Source of the DNA: Agrococcus sp. ProA11
Lineage (GTDB): Bacteria; Actinomycetota; Actinomycetes; Actinomycetales; Microbacteriaceae
NCBI RefSeq assembly: GCF_039880525.1
Contig: NZ_CP156989.1
Span: forward strand, 2,542,001 to 2,606,000
DNA length: 64,000 nucleotides
Reading direction: 5' to 3'
A program made the position numbers and the translations under genes. Below the pieces are notes generated by a model. That model had not been told where the DNA came from and did not search any database. It saw only the letters and a list, made by a program, of their open reading frames with translations. Numbering within the stretch: position 1 is the first letter of the stretch; each line of letters starts with the position of its first letter. Of the stretch, positions 8,910-17,343 are shown in pieces.

Positions 8910-9646
8910 GCGAGTTCGATGGACTGGTCGCGGTCGTCACCGGTGGTGGCAGCGGCATCGGCGCGGCGATCGCGGACGAGCTGGCAGGACGCGGAGCCCG
9001 CGTCGCCGTGCTCGATCTGCGACCGGGCGATCGGCATCTGCCGGTGGAGTGCGACATCGCCGATGACGCCTCCGTGCGGCAGGCGATCGATCGGGTCGCG
9101 AGCGAGCTGGGCGGGATCGACATCGTCGTGAACAACGCCGGCATCGGCGCCGCGGGCGCAATCGACGGCAACGACGAGGACGAGTGGCACCGCGTCTGGG
9201 ATGTGAACGTGGTCGGCATCATGCGCGTGACGCGCGCGGCGCTGCCGCACCTGCGCGAATCGGCTGCGGCAGCGGTCGTCAACACGTCGTCGATCGCCGC
9301 GACGGCGGGCCTGCCGCAGCGCGCGCTCTACTCGGCGACGAAGGGCGCGGTGCTCGCGCTGACGCGCGCGATGGCCGCCGACCACCTGCGCGAGGGCATC
9401 CGCGTCAACGCCGTGAACCCCGGCACGGCAGACACCCCGTGGGTCGCCAGGCTGCTCGACGCCGCACCCGACCCCGCGCAGGAGCGTGCGCAGCTCGAGG
9501 CCCGCCAGCCGCACGGCCGGCTCGTCGCGCCCGAGGAGATCGCGCATGCGGTCGCCTACCTCGCGAGCCCCAGGGCCGGCTCGACCACCGGCACGAGCGT
9601 CGCGGTCGACGGCGGCATGCAGGAGCTGCGGCTGCGCAAGGAGTAG
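8906..9646 (+). CDS. SDR dehydrogenase, likely 2-keto-3-deoxy-L-fuconate dehydrogenase
   Basis: 246 residues of classical SDR. TGGGSGIG (cofactor), NNAG, NTSSIAATAG (Ser), YSATKGAV (Tyr/Lys) and the C-terminal GTSVAVDGGM are all present. The expected reaction is NAD-dependent oxidation of C4 of 2-keto-3-deoxy-L-fuconate to the 2,4-diketo acid used by the co-transcribed hydrolase. Start ATG at 8906 overlaps the hydrolase stop. A role as L-fucose dehydrogenase is the main alternative, since SDR-type fucose dehydrogenases exist. Confidence 0.78.
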   Translation: MSEFDGLVAVVTGGGSGIGAAIADELAGRGARVAVLDLRPGDRHLPVECDIADDASVRQAIDRVASELGGIDIVVNNAGIGAAGAIDGNDEDEWHRVWDVNVVGIMRVTRAALPHLRESAAAAVVNTSSIAATAGLPQRALYSATKGAVLALTRAMAADHLREGIRVNAVNPGTADTPWVARLLDAAPDPAQERAQLEARQPHGRLVAPEEIAHAVAYLASPRAGSTTGTSVAVDGGMQELRLRKE

Positions 9647-9661
9647 CGCGGCGTCAACCGG

Positions 9662-10315
9662 TCACGGACGCAGCGACGGGGAGGCCTCGAACACCTCCGT
9701 CGCGGCATCCGTGGCCGGATGCGCCAGCAGCGCGTGCAGCACCTCCGGCGCTGCCGTGAAGGTCGGCACGCCCGCCTCCGCGAGCGCCACGATGTCGTCC
9801 GGCGTGCGCAGGCTCGCCGCGAGCACCTCGGTGCCGGAGTCGCCGCAGGCGGCCTGCATGCGCGCGATCTCGGTCACGGCGTCGAAGCCGGCATCGCGCA
9901 TGCGGCCCAGGTAGGCGGCGATGTAGCGGATGCCGCAGGACGCGGCGGCGAGCGCCTGCGCCGGCGTGAAGACGGCGGTCAGCAGCACCGGCGCACCGTC
10001 GCGCGCGAGCCTCGCAGCGACCCCGAAGCCGTCGCCGGTCGCCGGGATCTTCACGACGGCCAGCTCGCCCAGCGCGAGGATCTCACGCGCTCGCGCCTCG
10101 AGCGCTTCGGCGTCGCCGCCCCACGCCTGGAAGAAGATCTCGCGCGCGCCCTCGTCGGCCCAGCGGCGGTAGAGCGCGGGGATCTCGCCGACCGTGCGAC
10201 CGGCGCGCTCGAGGATCGTCGGGTTGGTGGTGACGCCGTGCACGAGCGAGCGCTGCAGCAGCGGCGAGACCGCATCGAGGTCGGCGGAGTCGACGTAGAG
10301 GCGCGGTGCAGACAA
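9662..10315 (-). CDS. transaldolase of the fructose-6-phosphate aldolase (FSA/TalC) type
   Basis: 217 residues with the small FSA-type fold: LYVDSADLDAV, GVTTNPTI, LAVVKIPATGDG with the Schiff-base lysine at K89, and TAVFTPAQA. These enzymes cleave or join a dihydroxyacetone unit on aldose phosphates, or act as transaldolase. The start is inferred as TTG at 10315: AGGAG lies 6 bases upstream and the resulting length matches the family, whereas the in-frame ATG at 10393 adds 26 residues lacking similarity. Divergent from ribokinase across a 113-bp promoter that holds one UTRA-type operator copy. Confidence 0.78.
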   Translation of the reverse strand: MSAPRLYVDSADLDAVSPLLQRSLVHGVTTNPTILERAGRTVGEIPALYRRWADEGAREIFFQAWGGDAEALEARAREILALGELAVVKIPATGDGFGVAARLARDGAPVLLTAVFTPAQALAAASCGIRYIAAYLGRMRDAGFDAVTEIARMQAACGDSGTEVLAASLRTPDDIVALAEAGVPTFTAAPEVLHALLAHPATDAATEVFEASPSLRP

Positions 10316-10372
10316 AGGGGGCTCCTGACGAGGGCGTGCGACAGCCCCGAGGACAGCGGGGACGGACGCTAA

Positions 10373-10384
10373 TGTAATGACAGG
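10373..10384 (+). promoter_or_regulatory. putative UTRA-GntR operator, copy 1
   Basis: TGTAATGACAGG, a 12-base exact match to the core of the palindrome at 12661-12676. It lies 45 bases before the ribokinase GTG and 58 bases before the transaldolase start, so it could control both directions. Confidence 0.5.
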
Positions 10385-10428
10385 CGCGTGCACACGTCAA
10401 CGAGGACCGCGCCGGAGACGGAGAAGTC

Positions 10429-11412
10429 GTGACCGACCTGCAGGATCCCGCCGACGATCGAGCCGACAGCGACCGGGCCGGTGTGCTCGTGGTCGGATCG
10501 ATCACCGCCGACGTCACGACGTTCTCGAGCCGGCTGCCGAAGCCGGGTGAGACCTTCTTGGGCGACGCATTCACGATGGTGCTCGGCGGCAAGGGTGCCA
10601 ATCAGGCGGTGGCCGCGGGCCGCGCGGGCGTCCCGGCACGCATGGTGGGCTGCGTTGGCGATGACCTCTTCCGCGATCTCGTCTTCCACGGGCTCGAGGA
10701 TGCGGGCGTCGACGTGAGCCACGTGCGCACGGTGCCCGGTCAGACCGGCATCGCCCACATCCGCGTCGACGCGAGCGGCGAGAACGACATCGTGATGGTG
10801 CCGCTCGCCAACGCATCGCTCGACGAGGAGCAGATCGATCGGGCATTCGCCGAGCTCGGCCCCCGCACCCGCGTGATGCTGACGCAGCTCGAGATCCCGT
10901 TCCGCCTCACGATGCACGCCATCCGCCGCGCGCATGCCGCCGGCATCACGGTGGTGCTCGATCCCGCGCCGGCGCACGAGCTCGACGACGAGATCTGGCC
11001 GCTCATCGACATCGTCTCGCCGAACGAGACGGAGGCGACCCTGCTCACCGGCATCCAGGTCGACTCCCGCGACGCCGCCGTCGAAGCCGGGCGCTGGTTC
11101 ATCGAGCGCGGTGTGGGCGCGGCGCTCATCACCATGGCGGGCGCCGGCAGCGTGCTCGTGACCGCCGAGACCGTCACCGACCATGCCCCGATCCCGGTCG
11201 AGGTGGTGGACACGACCGCCGCGGGCGACGCCTTCGCGGGCTTCCTCGCCGCGGCCCTCGCCGCCGGGCTGCCGCGCGACGAGGCGATCCGGCGCGCCGG
11301 TGCCGCGGGCGCCCTCGCCGTCACCAAGCGCGGCGCCTCCCCCAGCCTGCCGACGGCCGCCGAGGTGGATGCGCTGCTCGCCGACCGAGCCAGCGCACGA
11401 ACGGACGCCTGA
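10429..11412 (+). CDS. ribokinase-like PfkB carbohydrate kinase
   Basis: 327 residues. VVGSITADVTTF, GGKGANQAVAAGRAG (residues about 53-67) and the C-terminal DTTAAGDAFAGFLAA with the catalytic aspartate are the PfkB/ribokinase signatures; SPNETEATLLTG is the central ATP-side motif. It phosphorylates ribose or a similar sugar at the terminal hydroxyl. It starts at GTG with GGAGA upstream and ends in a one-base overlap with the RbsD homolog (TGATG), a classic ribose-type pair. The rest of the locus is not a standard ribose operon, so the true sugar is open. Confidence 0.85.
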   Translation: MTDLQDPADDRADSDRAGVLVVGSITADVTTFSSRLPKPGETFLGDAFTMVLGGKGANQAVAAGRAGVPARMVGCVGDDLFRDLVFHGLEDAGVDVSHVRTVPGQTGIAHIRVDASGENDIVMVPLANASLDEEQIDRAFAELGPRTRVMLTQLEIPFRLTMHAIRRAHAAGITVVLDPAPAHELDDEIWPLIDIVSPNETEATLLTGIQVDSRDAAVEAGRWFIERGVGAALITMAGAGSVLVTAETVTDHAPIPVEVVDTTAAGDAFAGFLAAALAAGLPRDEAIRRAGAAGALAVTKRGASPSLPTAAEVDALLADRASARTDA

Positions 11413-11816
11413 TGCGCTCCAGCGCCACGACCATCCACCCGCAGCTGAGCAGGATCATCTCCGAGCTCGGGCACTTCGACGAGCTGTTCGTGACCGACGC
11501 GGGCCTGCCGATCCCCGCCGGTGCCGAGCGCGTCGACCTCGCGTACCGCAAGGGTGAGCCGCCGTTCCTCGACGTGCTGGACACGATCCTCGCCGAGATC
11601 GTGATCGAGGGCGCGGTGATGCCAGCGGAGGTCGCCGAGGCGAGCCCGCACATGCTCGCCGCCGTGCGGGAGCGGCTCGAGCCGCTCGGCATCGAGGTCG
11701 AGCTCATCCCGCACGTCGACTACAAGGCCAGGTCGCACAGCGCCCGGGCGTTCGTGCGCAGCGGCGAGTACACGTCGTACGCCAACGTCGCGCTCATCGC
11801 CGGCGTCGACTACTGA
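11412..11816 (+). CDS. rbsD: D-ribose pyranase (RbsD/FucU family)
   Basis: 134 residues, the usual RbsD size. HPQLSRIISELGH with the catalytic-position His21, VTDAGLPIPAG, DLAYRKGEPPFLDVLD and the C-terminal SGEYTSYANVALIAGV are typical. The enzyme converts beta-pyranose to beta-furanose ribose, the form the adjacent kinase takes. Start overlaps the ribokinase stop by one base, so expression is coupled. Closely related sugars could be the substrate. Confidence 0.88.
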   Translation: MRSSATTIHPQLSRIISELGHFDELFVTDAGLPIPAGAERVDLAYRKGEPPFLDVLDTILAEIVIEGAVMPAEVAEASPHMLAAVRERLEPLGIEVELIPHVDYKARSHSARAFVRSGEYTSYANVALIAGVDY

Positions 11817-11818
11817 CG

Positions 11819-12631
11819 ATGGCGACCACCACCCCGCGCCGCGGGCGGACCGCGGCGTCGATGCCCTCGATCCGCATCGACCGGCTCTCCGCCGCACCGA
11901 TGTACGACCAGCTGCGCCGGCAGATCCTGGAGACCATCGAGGACGATGACCTGCAGCCGGGCGACCTGCTGCCGAGCGAGCTGCGCATGTGCGAGCTCTA
12001 CGGCGTCTCGCGCACGGTCGTGCGGCAGGCGCTCGGGCAGCTCGAGCACGACGGCGTCATCACCCGGGTCAAGGGCAAGGGCACGTTCGTCGCCCCGCAG
12101 AAGACGGCGGAGTCGCTCGCCAACGGGCTCGCCGGCCTGTTCGAGGAGGTCTCCGCGCGCGGCGGCCACGTGCACTCGGAGGTGCTGCGGCTCGAGCGCG
12201 TGCCCGCGACCGACGCGGTCGCCGCCCAACTGCAGCTGGCGCCCGGCACGACAGTCGTGGCGCTCGAGCGGCTGCGCTTCGTGGACGGCGAGCGCTGGTC
12301 GCTCTCGACCACTTGGCTTCCGGAGCCGATCGGCGCGCACGTCTTCGGCGCCGACCTCACCGAGAGCTCGCTCTATGCGCTGCTCGCCTCGCACGGCATC
12401 CGAGCCGCGAAGGGCGTGCGCTCGGTCGAGGCGTCGATGACGGATGCGCGAGAGGGCGAGCTGCTCGGCATCGGGCCGTCGAAGCCGGTGCTGCTGCTGC
12501 GCAGCACCATGGTGGATGCCGCCGATCGCCCGATCGAGCACTTCCGCGCGCTGCATCGCGGCGATCGCACGCGCTTCGAGTTCCATCCCTCGGCGAGCGA
12601 TCCGCACGGTCCGCTGTTCCGCACGCACTGA
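11819..12631 (+). CDS. GntR-family regulator with UTRA ligand domain
   Basis: 270 residues. Residues about 20-90 are a GntR winged helix (PMYDQLRRQILETI, LPSELRMCELYGVSRTVVRQ, wing KGKGTFVAPQ); residues about 105-265 are a UTRA (HutC-type) domain with ERLRFVDGERW and LLLRSTMVDA. UTRA regulators bind a small metabolite, often a sugar phosphate, and release operators. It starts 2 bases after rbsD and lies between two copies of the TGTAATGACAGG element, which it probably binds. The N-terminal 15 residues are a poorly conserved basic tail. Confidence 0.88.
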   Translation: MATTTPRRGRTAASMPSIRIDRLSAAPMYDQLRRQILETIEDDDLQPGDLLPSELRMCELYGVSRTVVRQALGQLEHDGVITRVKGKGTFVAPQKTAESLANGLAGLFEEVSARGGHVHSEVLRLERVPATDAVAAQLQLAPGTTVVALERLRFVDGERWSLSTTWLPEPIGAHVFGADLTESSLYALLASHGIRAAKGVRSVEASMTDAREGELLGIGPSKPVLLLRSTMVDAADRPIEHFRALHRGDRTRFEFHPSASDPHGPLFRTH

Positions 12632-12660
12632 GCGCTCGGCGCCCGTTCCACCTGGCGCAA

Positions 12661-12676
12661 ACCTGTAATGACAGGT
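12661..12676. promoter_or_regulatory. putative UTRA-GntR operator, copy 2
   Basis: ACCTGTAATGACAGGT: 6-bp perfect arms ACCTGT/ACAGGT around AATG. It lies in the 93-bp gap between the regulator and the isomerase operon, 48 bases before the GTG start. Bases 12664-12675 are identical to copy 1 at 10373-10384. Confidence 0.6.
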
Positions 12677-12724
12677 AGGGTCGCAGTGTGCGCGAGGACG
12701 CGCGCCCACCGACCGAGGAGACCC

Positions 12725-13300
12725 GTGCCCGAGTTCGCCACGCCCCCCATCGCCCCGTTCGCGATTCGCTTCGATGCCGAGGCCGCGACCCTCACGCCGT
12801 CCGGCCCGACGCTGGAGCGCCGCATGAGCGACCTCGAGGGCCTGTTCGCCGACCACGACGCCTGGCAGGCAGCGGTCGCCGACGGCGACCCCGTGGTCTA
12901 CCGCGTGCAGTCCTCGCCCGTCCCGGAGGCCGACCGCGAGCTGCCGCAGTCGATCACCACGATCGAGCCCGGCACGACGGCCGGCGAGTGCTGGATGACG
13001 AAGGGGCACCAGCACCCCAACCACCAGGGGGAGATCTACCTGGCGCTGCACGGCACCGGCGGGCTGCTCATGTTCGACGGCGAGCGCACCGAATGGCTCG
13101 ACATGACGCCCGGCGTCATCGGCTACATCCCGCCGGGCTGGGCGCACCGCTCGGTCAACGTCGGCGACGAGCCCTACTCGTTCCTCGCGGTCTACCCCGG
13201 CGGGGCCGGGCACGACTACGGCTGGGTGCTCGAGCACGGCATGGGCAACCGCATCCACCGCGATGGCGCCGGCTTCGAGCGCCGCCCCTACAGCGCCTGA
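12725..13300 (+). CDS. cupin-type glucose-6-phosphate isomerase family
   Basis: 191 residues. TKGHQHPNHQGEIYLALHG carries the cupin metal ligands H95, H97 and E103, with a further histidine in GWAHRS at H141; this pattern defines the archaeal-type (Pfam GPI) phosphoglucose isomerase. The family interconverts aldose-6-phosphate and ketose-6-phosphate using a bound metal. Start GTG at 12725 has GAGGAG 4 bases upstream; an in-frame ATG at 12668 lies within the operator palindrome and is less likely. First gene of a six-gene coupled operon. The exact sugar phosphate is unknown; central glycolysis normally uses another isomerase. Confidence 0.82.
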   Translation: MPEFATPPIAPFAIRFDAEAATLTPSGPTLERRMSDLEGLFADHDAWQAAVADGDPVVYRVQSSPVPEADRELPQSITTIEPGTTAGECWMTKGHQHPNHQGEIYLALHGTGGLLMFDGERTEWLDMTPGVIGYIPPGWAHRSVNVGDEPYSFLAVYPGGAGHDYGWVLEHGMGNRIHRDGAGFERRPYSA

Positions 13301-13302
13301 GC

Positions 13303-14793
13303 ATGCTGATCGCGCACGACCTCGGCACCACCGGGAACAAGGCCAGCCTGCACGACGACGACGGGCGCCTCCGCGCCTCCACGACCGTCGGCTATCCGGC
13401 GCACTTCGCCGACGGCGGCGTCGCCGAGCAGGATCCCCGCGATTGGGAGCGCGCGGTCGTCGAGGCCACCCGCACGCTCCTGGCGGAGACGGGGACCGAC
13501 CCCGCGACGGTCACGGGGCTCGTCGTCAGCGGCCAGATGATGGGCGCCGTGCTGCTCGACGAGCGCTACGAGCCGGTGCGCGACGCGATCATCTGGGCCG
13601 ACACCCGGTCGCAGCCGCAGACGCAGCAGCTCGTCGACCGGCTCGGTGAGGATGATGCCTACGCCCTGCTGGGCCACCGCCTGAACCCCACCTACTCGAT
13701 CGCCAAGGTCATGTGGGTGCGCGACAACGAGCCGTCGGTGTTCGAGCGCGTGCGCTGGTTCTGCGTGGCGAAGGACTTCGTCGTGCACCGCCTGACCGGC
13801 CGCCTCGCGACCGAGCCGAGCGACGCATCCGCCACCAACGCCTTCGACCAGCGCGCGGGCACCTGGTCGCAGGCGGTCATCGACGCGGCGGGCCTCGACA
13901 GCGCCATCTTCCCCGAGATCGTGCCGTCGACCGAGGTGGTTGGCACGCTCACGGCGGATGCCGCCGCGGCCACCGGCCTGCTGCAGGGCACGCGCGTCGT
14001 GATGGGCGGCGGCGACGGCCCCATCGCTGCGGTCGGCGCCAGCATCGTGGCCCCCGAGGATGGCGCCTACGTGTGCATGGGCACCTCGTCGTGGATCTCG
14101 TTCGCCGCCGAGCAGCCCGTGCTCGACCCCAGTCAGCGCACCTTCACCTTCGACCACGTGGTCCCGGGCCTCTACGTGCCGACCGCGACCATGCAGTCGG
14201 CGGGCGCATCGGTGAGCTGGATCAACGAGGTGCTCTCGCCCGAGCCCGACGGGCAGACCCTCTCGCAGCTCGTCGCCGAGGCGGACACCGACGACGCCGC
14301 GACCGGTGGCCTCTACTTCCTCCCCTACCTGCTCGGCGAGCGCTCGCCGCGCTGGAACCCGGATGCGCGGGGCGCCTTCGTCGGCATCGGCCGGCACCAC
14401 GGCCGGCCCCACCTGGTGCGCGCCGTGCTCGAGGGCGTGGCCTTCAACCTCGCCGTCTGCATCGACGCGTTCCGGGCATCGGGCACCACGATCGACCGCA
14501 TCGACGCGGTCGGCGGCGGTGCCGCGAGCGACGCCTGGCTGCAGATCATGGCGGACGTCTGGGGCGTGCCCGTGCGCCGCCGCTCCGTGGTCGAGGAGGC
14601 CAACAGCCTCGGCGCCGCCGTCGTCGGCGCGGTGGGCCTCGGCCTGGTCGACTCCTTCGCGGCAGCCCGCGACCTGTCGGAGGTGACCGCGGAGTTCACG
14701 CCCGAGGTGGGCCGCCACGACGACTACCGGCGACGCCTGACGCGCTTCGACGAGGCCTACGATGCCCTCCAGCCGTGGTTCGGGAGGCAGTGA
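13303..14793 (+). CDS. FGGY-family carbohydrate kinase, xylulokinase-like
   Basis: 496 residues. AHDLGTTGNKASLHD is the N-terminal phosphate loop, GQMMGAVLLDE and WADTRSQPQ the sugar-side motifs, GGGDGPIAAVGA and DAVGGGAASDAWLQIMAD the C-terminal signatures. It phosphorylates a ketose, polyol or sugar acid in the cytoplasm. It begins 2 bases after the isomerase stop. The N-terminal GTTGNK and the overall style are those of xylulokinase-like proteins in polyol and sugar-acid clusters; the true substrate cannot be read. Confidence 0.83.
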   Translation: MLIAHDLGTTGNKASLHDDDGRLRASTTVGYPAHFADGGVAEQDPRDWERAVVEATRTLLAETGTDPATVTGLVVSGQMMGAVLLDERYEPVRDAIIWADTRSQPQTQQLVDRLGEDDAYALLGHRLNPTYSIAKVMWVRDNEPSVFERVRWFCVAKDFVVHRLTGRLATEPSDASATNAFDQRAGTWSQAVIDAAGLDSAIFPEIVPSTEVVGTLTADAAAATGLLQGTRVVMGGGDGPIAAVGASIVAPEDGAYVCMGTSSWISFAAEQPVLDPSQRTFTFDHVVPGLYVPTATMQSAGASVSWINEVLSPEPDGQTLSQLVAEADTDDAATGGLYFLPYLLGERSPRWNPDARGAFVGIGRHHGRPHLVRAVLEGVAFNLAVCIDAFRASGTTIDRIDAVGGGAASDAWLQIMADVWGVPVRRRSVVEEANSLGAAVVGAVGLGLVDSFAAARDLSEVTAEFTPEVGRHDDYRRRLTRFDEAYDALQPWFGRQ

Positions 14794-15782
14794 TGGCGAC
14801 GATCCTGGCGACCAGCCGCTCCTTCGGCGCCGGCAGCATCGACCTCGCCGGCGACCTCGAGCGCGCGGGCCACACGGTGCTCCGCGGGCCGAGCGACCAC
14901 GGACTCGAGGCGCTGCGGGGCGCCCTCGCCACGGCCGACGCCTGGGTGGCGGGCACGGGCCCCGTGACCGCGGCGCACCTCGACGCCGCGCCGCGGCTGC
15001 GCGTGGTGGCGCGCTACGGCGTCGGCACGGAGGCCGTCGACGTCGAGGCCGCCGCCCAGCGCGGCATCCTCGTCACGAACACGCCGGGCGCCAACTCAGA
15101 CGCGGTGGCCGACCACGCGGTCGCGCTCATGCTCGCGGCGCTGCGCTCGATCGCGGACGGCGACCGGCGGGTGCGCGCGAGCGACTGGACGGTCGTGCGC
15201 GGTCGACAGCTCGGCGCGCTCACGGTCGGCATCGTCGGCTTTGGCCGCATCGGCCGCGGGGTCGCACAGCGGCTCAGCGGCTTCGGCTCGCGGATCGTCG
15301 CCGCCGACCCGATGCTCAGCGACCAGCAGTTGCGCGAGGCCGGCGCCGAGCCGATGGGCTTCGCCGAGATGGCGAGCGAGTGCGACCTCATCACGCTGCA
15401 CGCGCCCGGCGGCCAGACGCTCGTCGACGCCGCGTGGCTCGGCACCCTCGCGCGCCCGGTCGTGCTCGTCAACACCGCGCGTGCGGACCTCATCGACGAG
15501 GACGCGCTCGCGGCGGCGCTGCGGGCGCGCACCGTGGCGGCGTACGCCGCCGACACCTTGCTCGGCGACACGGCGGCCGACGCATCCGCACTGCTGGTGG
15601 AGGATCTCGCCGATCGCGTCACCATCACCCCGCACCTGGCGGCGCAGACCGTCGAGGCGGTCGACGGCATGGGCTCGATGGCCGTCGAGAACGCCCTCGC
15701 CGCGCTGGCCGGGCGCACGGCCCCGAACCCCGTGAACGAACCAGATCCGGCGGCCAGCCGCCGACGACAGGAGACCGCGTGA
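14793..15782 (+). CDS. D-isomer-specific 2-hydroxyacid dehydrogenase
   Basis: 329 residues. VVARYGVGTEAVDVEAAAQR, TPGANSDAVADHAVALML, VGFGRIGRG (Rossmann glycines at about 149-154), NTARADLID with the substrate-binding Arg at R230, and TPHLAAQT with the catalytic His at H281 are all canonical for the phosphoglycerate dehydrogenase/hydroxypyruvate reductase family. It reduces a 2-keto acid or oxidises a 2-hydroxy acid with NAD(P). One-base-overlap start after the kinase with GGGAGG Shine-Dalgarno. With a KDPG-type aldolase next, the natural substrate may be a sugar-derived 2-hydroxy or 2-keto acid phosphate. Confidence 0.83.
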   Translation: MATILATSRSFGAGSIDLAGDLERAGHTVLRGPSDHGLEALRGALATADAWVAGTGPVTAAHLDAAPRLRVVARYGVGTEAVDVEAAAQRGILVTNTPGANSDAVADHAVALMLAALRSIADGDRRVRASDWTVVRGRQLGALTVGIVGFGRIGRGVAQRLSGFGSRIVAADPMLSDQQLREAGAEPMGFAEMASECDLITLHAPGGQTLVDAAWLGTLARPVVLVNTARADLIDEDALAAALRARTVAAYAADTLLGDTAADASALLVEDLADRVTITPHLAAQTVEAVDGMGSMAVENALAALAGRTAPNPVNEPDPAASRRRQETA

Positions 15783-16435
15783 ATCCGACAGCAGTGGCCG
15801 ACCGGCTCGCATCCGTCCGGGCGACCGGCGTGCTCGCCGTGCTGCGCGCCGCGAGCCCCGAGACCGCCATCGAGGCCGCGAATGCGCTCATCCGCGGCGG
15901 CGTGACCGGCATCGAGGTGACCTACTCGACGCCCGACGCGCCCGCGGTGATCGCCGAGCTGCGCCGCAGCCACGGCGACGCCGCGCTCGTGGGTGCGGGC
16001 ACCGTCACGACGCCGGCGCAGGCAGAGGAGTCGGCCGCGGCCGGCGCGCAGTTCCTCGTCTCCCCCGGCACCCTCCCGGGGCTGACGGGCGCCATGCTCG
16101 GCACCGGCCTCGTCACCATGACGGGCGCCATGACCCCCACCGAGGTGATGGTCGCGATGTCGCTCGGCGTGGATGTCGTGAAGGTGTTCCCGGCGTCGCT
16201 GGGCGGCCCCGGCTTCCTCAAGGCGCTGCGCGAGCCCTTCGCCGACGCCGTGCTCATGCCCACCGGCGGCGTGACCGCCGAGAACCTCGCGGAGTTCCTC
16301 GCGGCCGGCGCCGTCGCGGTGGGCGCCGGCGGCGACCTGCTCGCCAAGGACGCCCTGGCGGGCGGAGACTGGCACCGCATCGAGGCCCGCGCCCGCGACT
16401 ACGCGGCTGCGCTGCAGGCGGCGAGGCAGTCGTGA
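15779..16435 (+). CDS. KDPG/KHG-type aldolase
   Basis: 218 residues, the standard Entner-Doudoroff aldolase size. GIEVTYSTP contains the general-base glutamate (E46), VGAGTVTTPAQA the phosphate-side loop, and VDVVKVFPAS the Schiff-base lysine (K135). It cleaves a 2-keto-3-deoxy sugar acid (phosphate) to pyruvate and an aldehyde. GTG start at 15779 overlaps the preceding stop by GTGA, with AGGAG 5 bases upstream. No dehydratase is present in this operon, so how its 2-keto-3-deoxy substrate is made is unclear. Confidence 0.88.
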   Translation: MNPTAVADRLASVRATGVLAVLRAASPETAIEAANALIRGGVTGIEVTYSTPDAPAVIAELRRSHGDAALVGAGTVTTPAQAEESAAAGAQFLVSPGTLPGLTGAMLGTGLVTMTGAMTPTEVMVAMSLGVDVVKVFPASLGGPGFLKALREPFADAVLMPTGGVTAENLAEFLAAGAVAVGAGGDLLAKDALAGGDWHRIEARARDYAAALQAARQS

Positions 16436-17343
16436 GCGAGCGGATGGGATTCGTCGGCGTCTCGACCGGGTCGTCGTCGATCATGCGCATCTTCCCGGTG
16501 TGGGCCGAGATCCTCGACCTCCCCACGCGTGAGCTCGCGGGCCACGACCTGCCGCTCGACTCCACGCCGACGCAGTACCGCGCGCTGGTCGAGCAGATCC
16601 GCGACGACCCCTCCCATCGCGGCGCGCTTGTCACGACCCACAAGATGGCCCTCTACGAGGCGGCGCACGACCTGTTCGACGAGCTCGACGACTTCGCCCG
16701 CGCCTGCGGCGAGGTCTCCAGCATCGCCAAGCGTCACGGCCGGCTGCTCGGGCACGCGAAGGACCCCATCACGGCGGGGCTCGCGCTCGACGAGTTCCTG
16801 CCGACGGATGCCTTCGGCGGGGCCCGCGACGCGGTCGTGCTGGGCGCCGGCGGCGCGGGCCTCGCGCTGACATGGCGGCTCGCCGAGCGCGACGACCGGC
16901 CGCGTCGCATCATCGTCACCGACGCCAGCCAGGATCGGCTCGACCACCTCGCCCAGGTGCACGAGGCGCGCGGCACCGACCCGGCGCTGCTGCACCTCGT
17001 GCTCGCGAGCCCCTCGGCCACCCGCGCAGCGCTCGACGATGCCCCGGCAGGCAGCCTAGTGGTCAACGCCTCCGGTCTCGGCAAGGACCGCCCCGGCTCG
17101 CCCGTGCCCGATGGCGCCCGCTTCCCGGAGCGCGCCGTGGTCTGGGAGTTCAACTACCGCGGCAGCCTCGAGTTCCTGCAGCAGGCCCGCGCGCAGCAGG
17201 CCGAGCGGCAGCTGACGATCGTCGACGGCTGGCGCTACTTCATCCACGGCTGGACCCAGGTGATCGGCGAGGTCTTCGAGACCGACATGACGCCCGAGAT
17301 CGTCGAGCGCCTGGCAGCGGCGGCGGAGCCGTTCCGGGCATGA
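16432..17343 (+). CDS. divergent shikimate-dehydrogenase-like oxidoreductase
   Basis: 303 residues. The layout is that of AroE: catalytic-type lysine in VTTHK (K71, replacing VTxPxK), an aspartate in HAKDPITAG (D111, replacing NTD), and a cofactor loop VLGAGGAG (138-143). The usual N-terminal SLSPxxHN shikimate motif is replaced by STGSSSIMRIFP, so shikimate is unlikely. The position inside a sugar operon, with GTGA overlap upstream and ATGA overlap downstream, suggests a dehydrogenase for a sugar-derived or cyclic polyol substrate. Related 'shikimate dehydrogenase' annotations in sugar clusters are mostly uncharacterised. Confidence 0.68.
   Translation: MSERMGFVGVSTGSSSIMRIFPVWAEILDLPTRELAGHDLPLDSTPTQYRALVEQIRDDPSHRGALVTTHKMALYEAAHDLFDELDDFARACGEVSSIAKRHGRLLGHAKDPITAGLALDEFLPTDAFGGARDAVVLGAGGAGLALTWRLAERDDRPRRIIVTDASQDRLDHLAQVHEARGTDPALLHLVLASPSATRAALDDAPAGSLVVNASGLGKDRPGSPVPDGARFPERAVVWEFNYRGSLEFLQQARAQQAERQLTIVDGWRYFIHGWTQVIGEVFETDMTPEIVERLAAAAEPFRA

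Noticed and set aside
10316-10393. ATG at 10393 as start of the transaldolase
   Set aside because: Adds 26 unconserved residues and overlaps the operator copy at 10373; the TTG at 10315 has AGGAG at good spacing.
12668-12724. ATG at 12668 as start of the cupin isomerase
   Set aside because: It lies within the operator palindrome and the added 19 residues are unlike the family; the GTG at 12725 has a Shine-Dalgarno.
16432-17343. Assignment as true shikimate dehydrogenase (aroE)
   Set aside because: The shikimate-binding motif is absent and the context is sugar catabolism.
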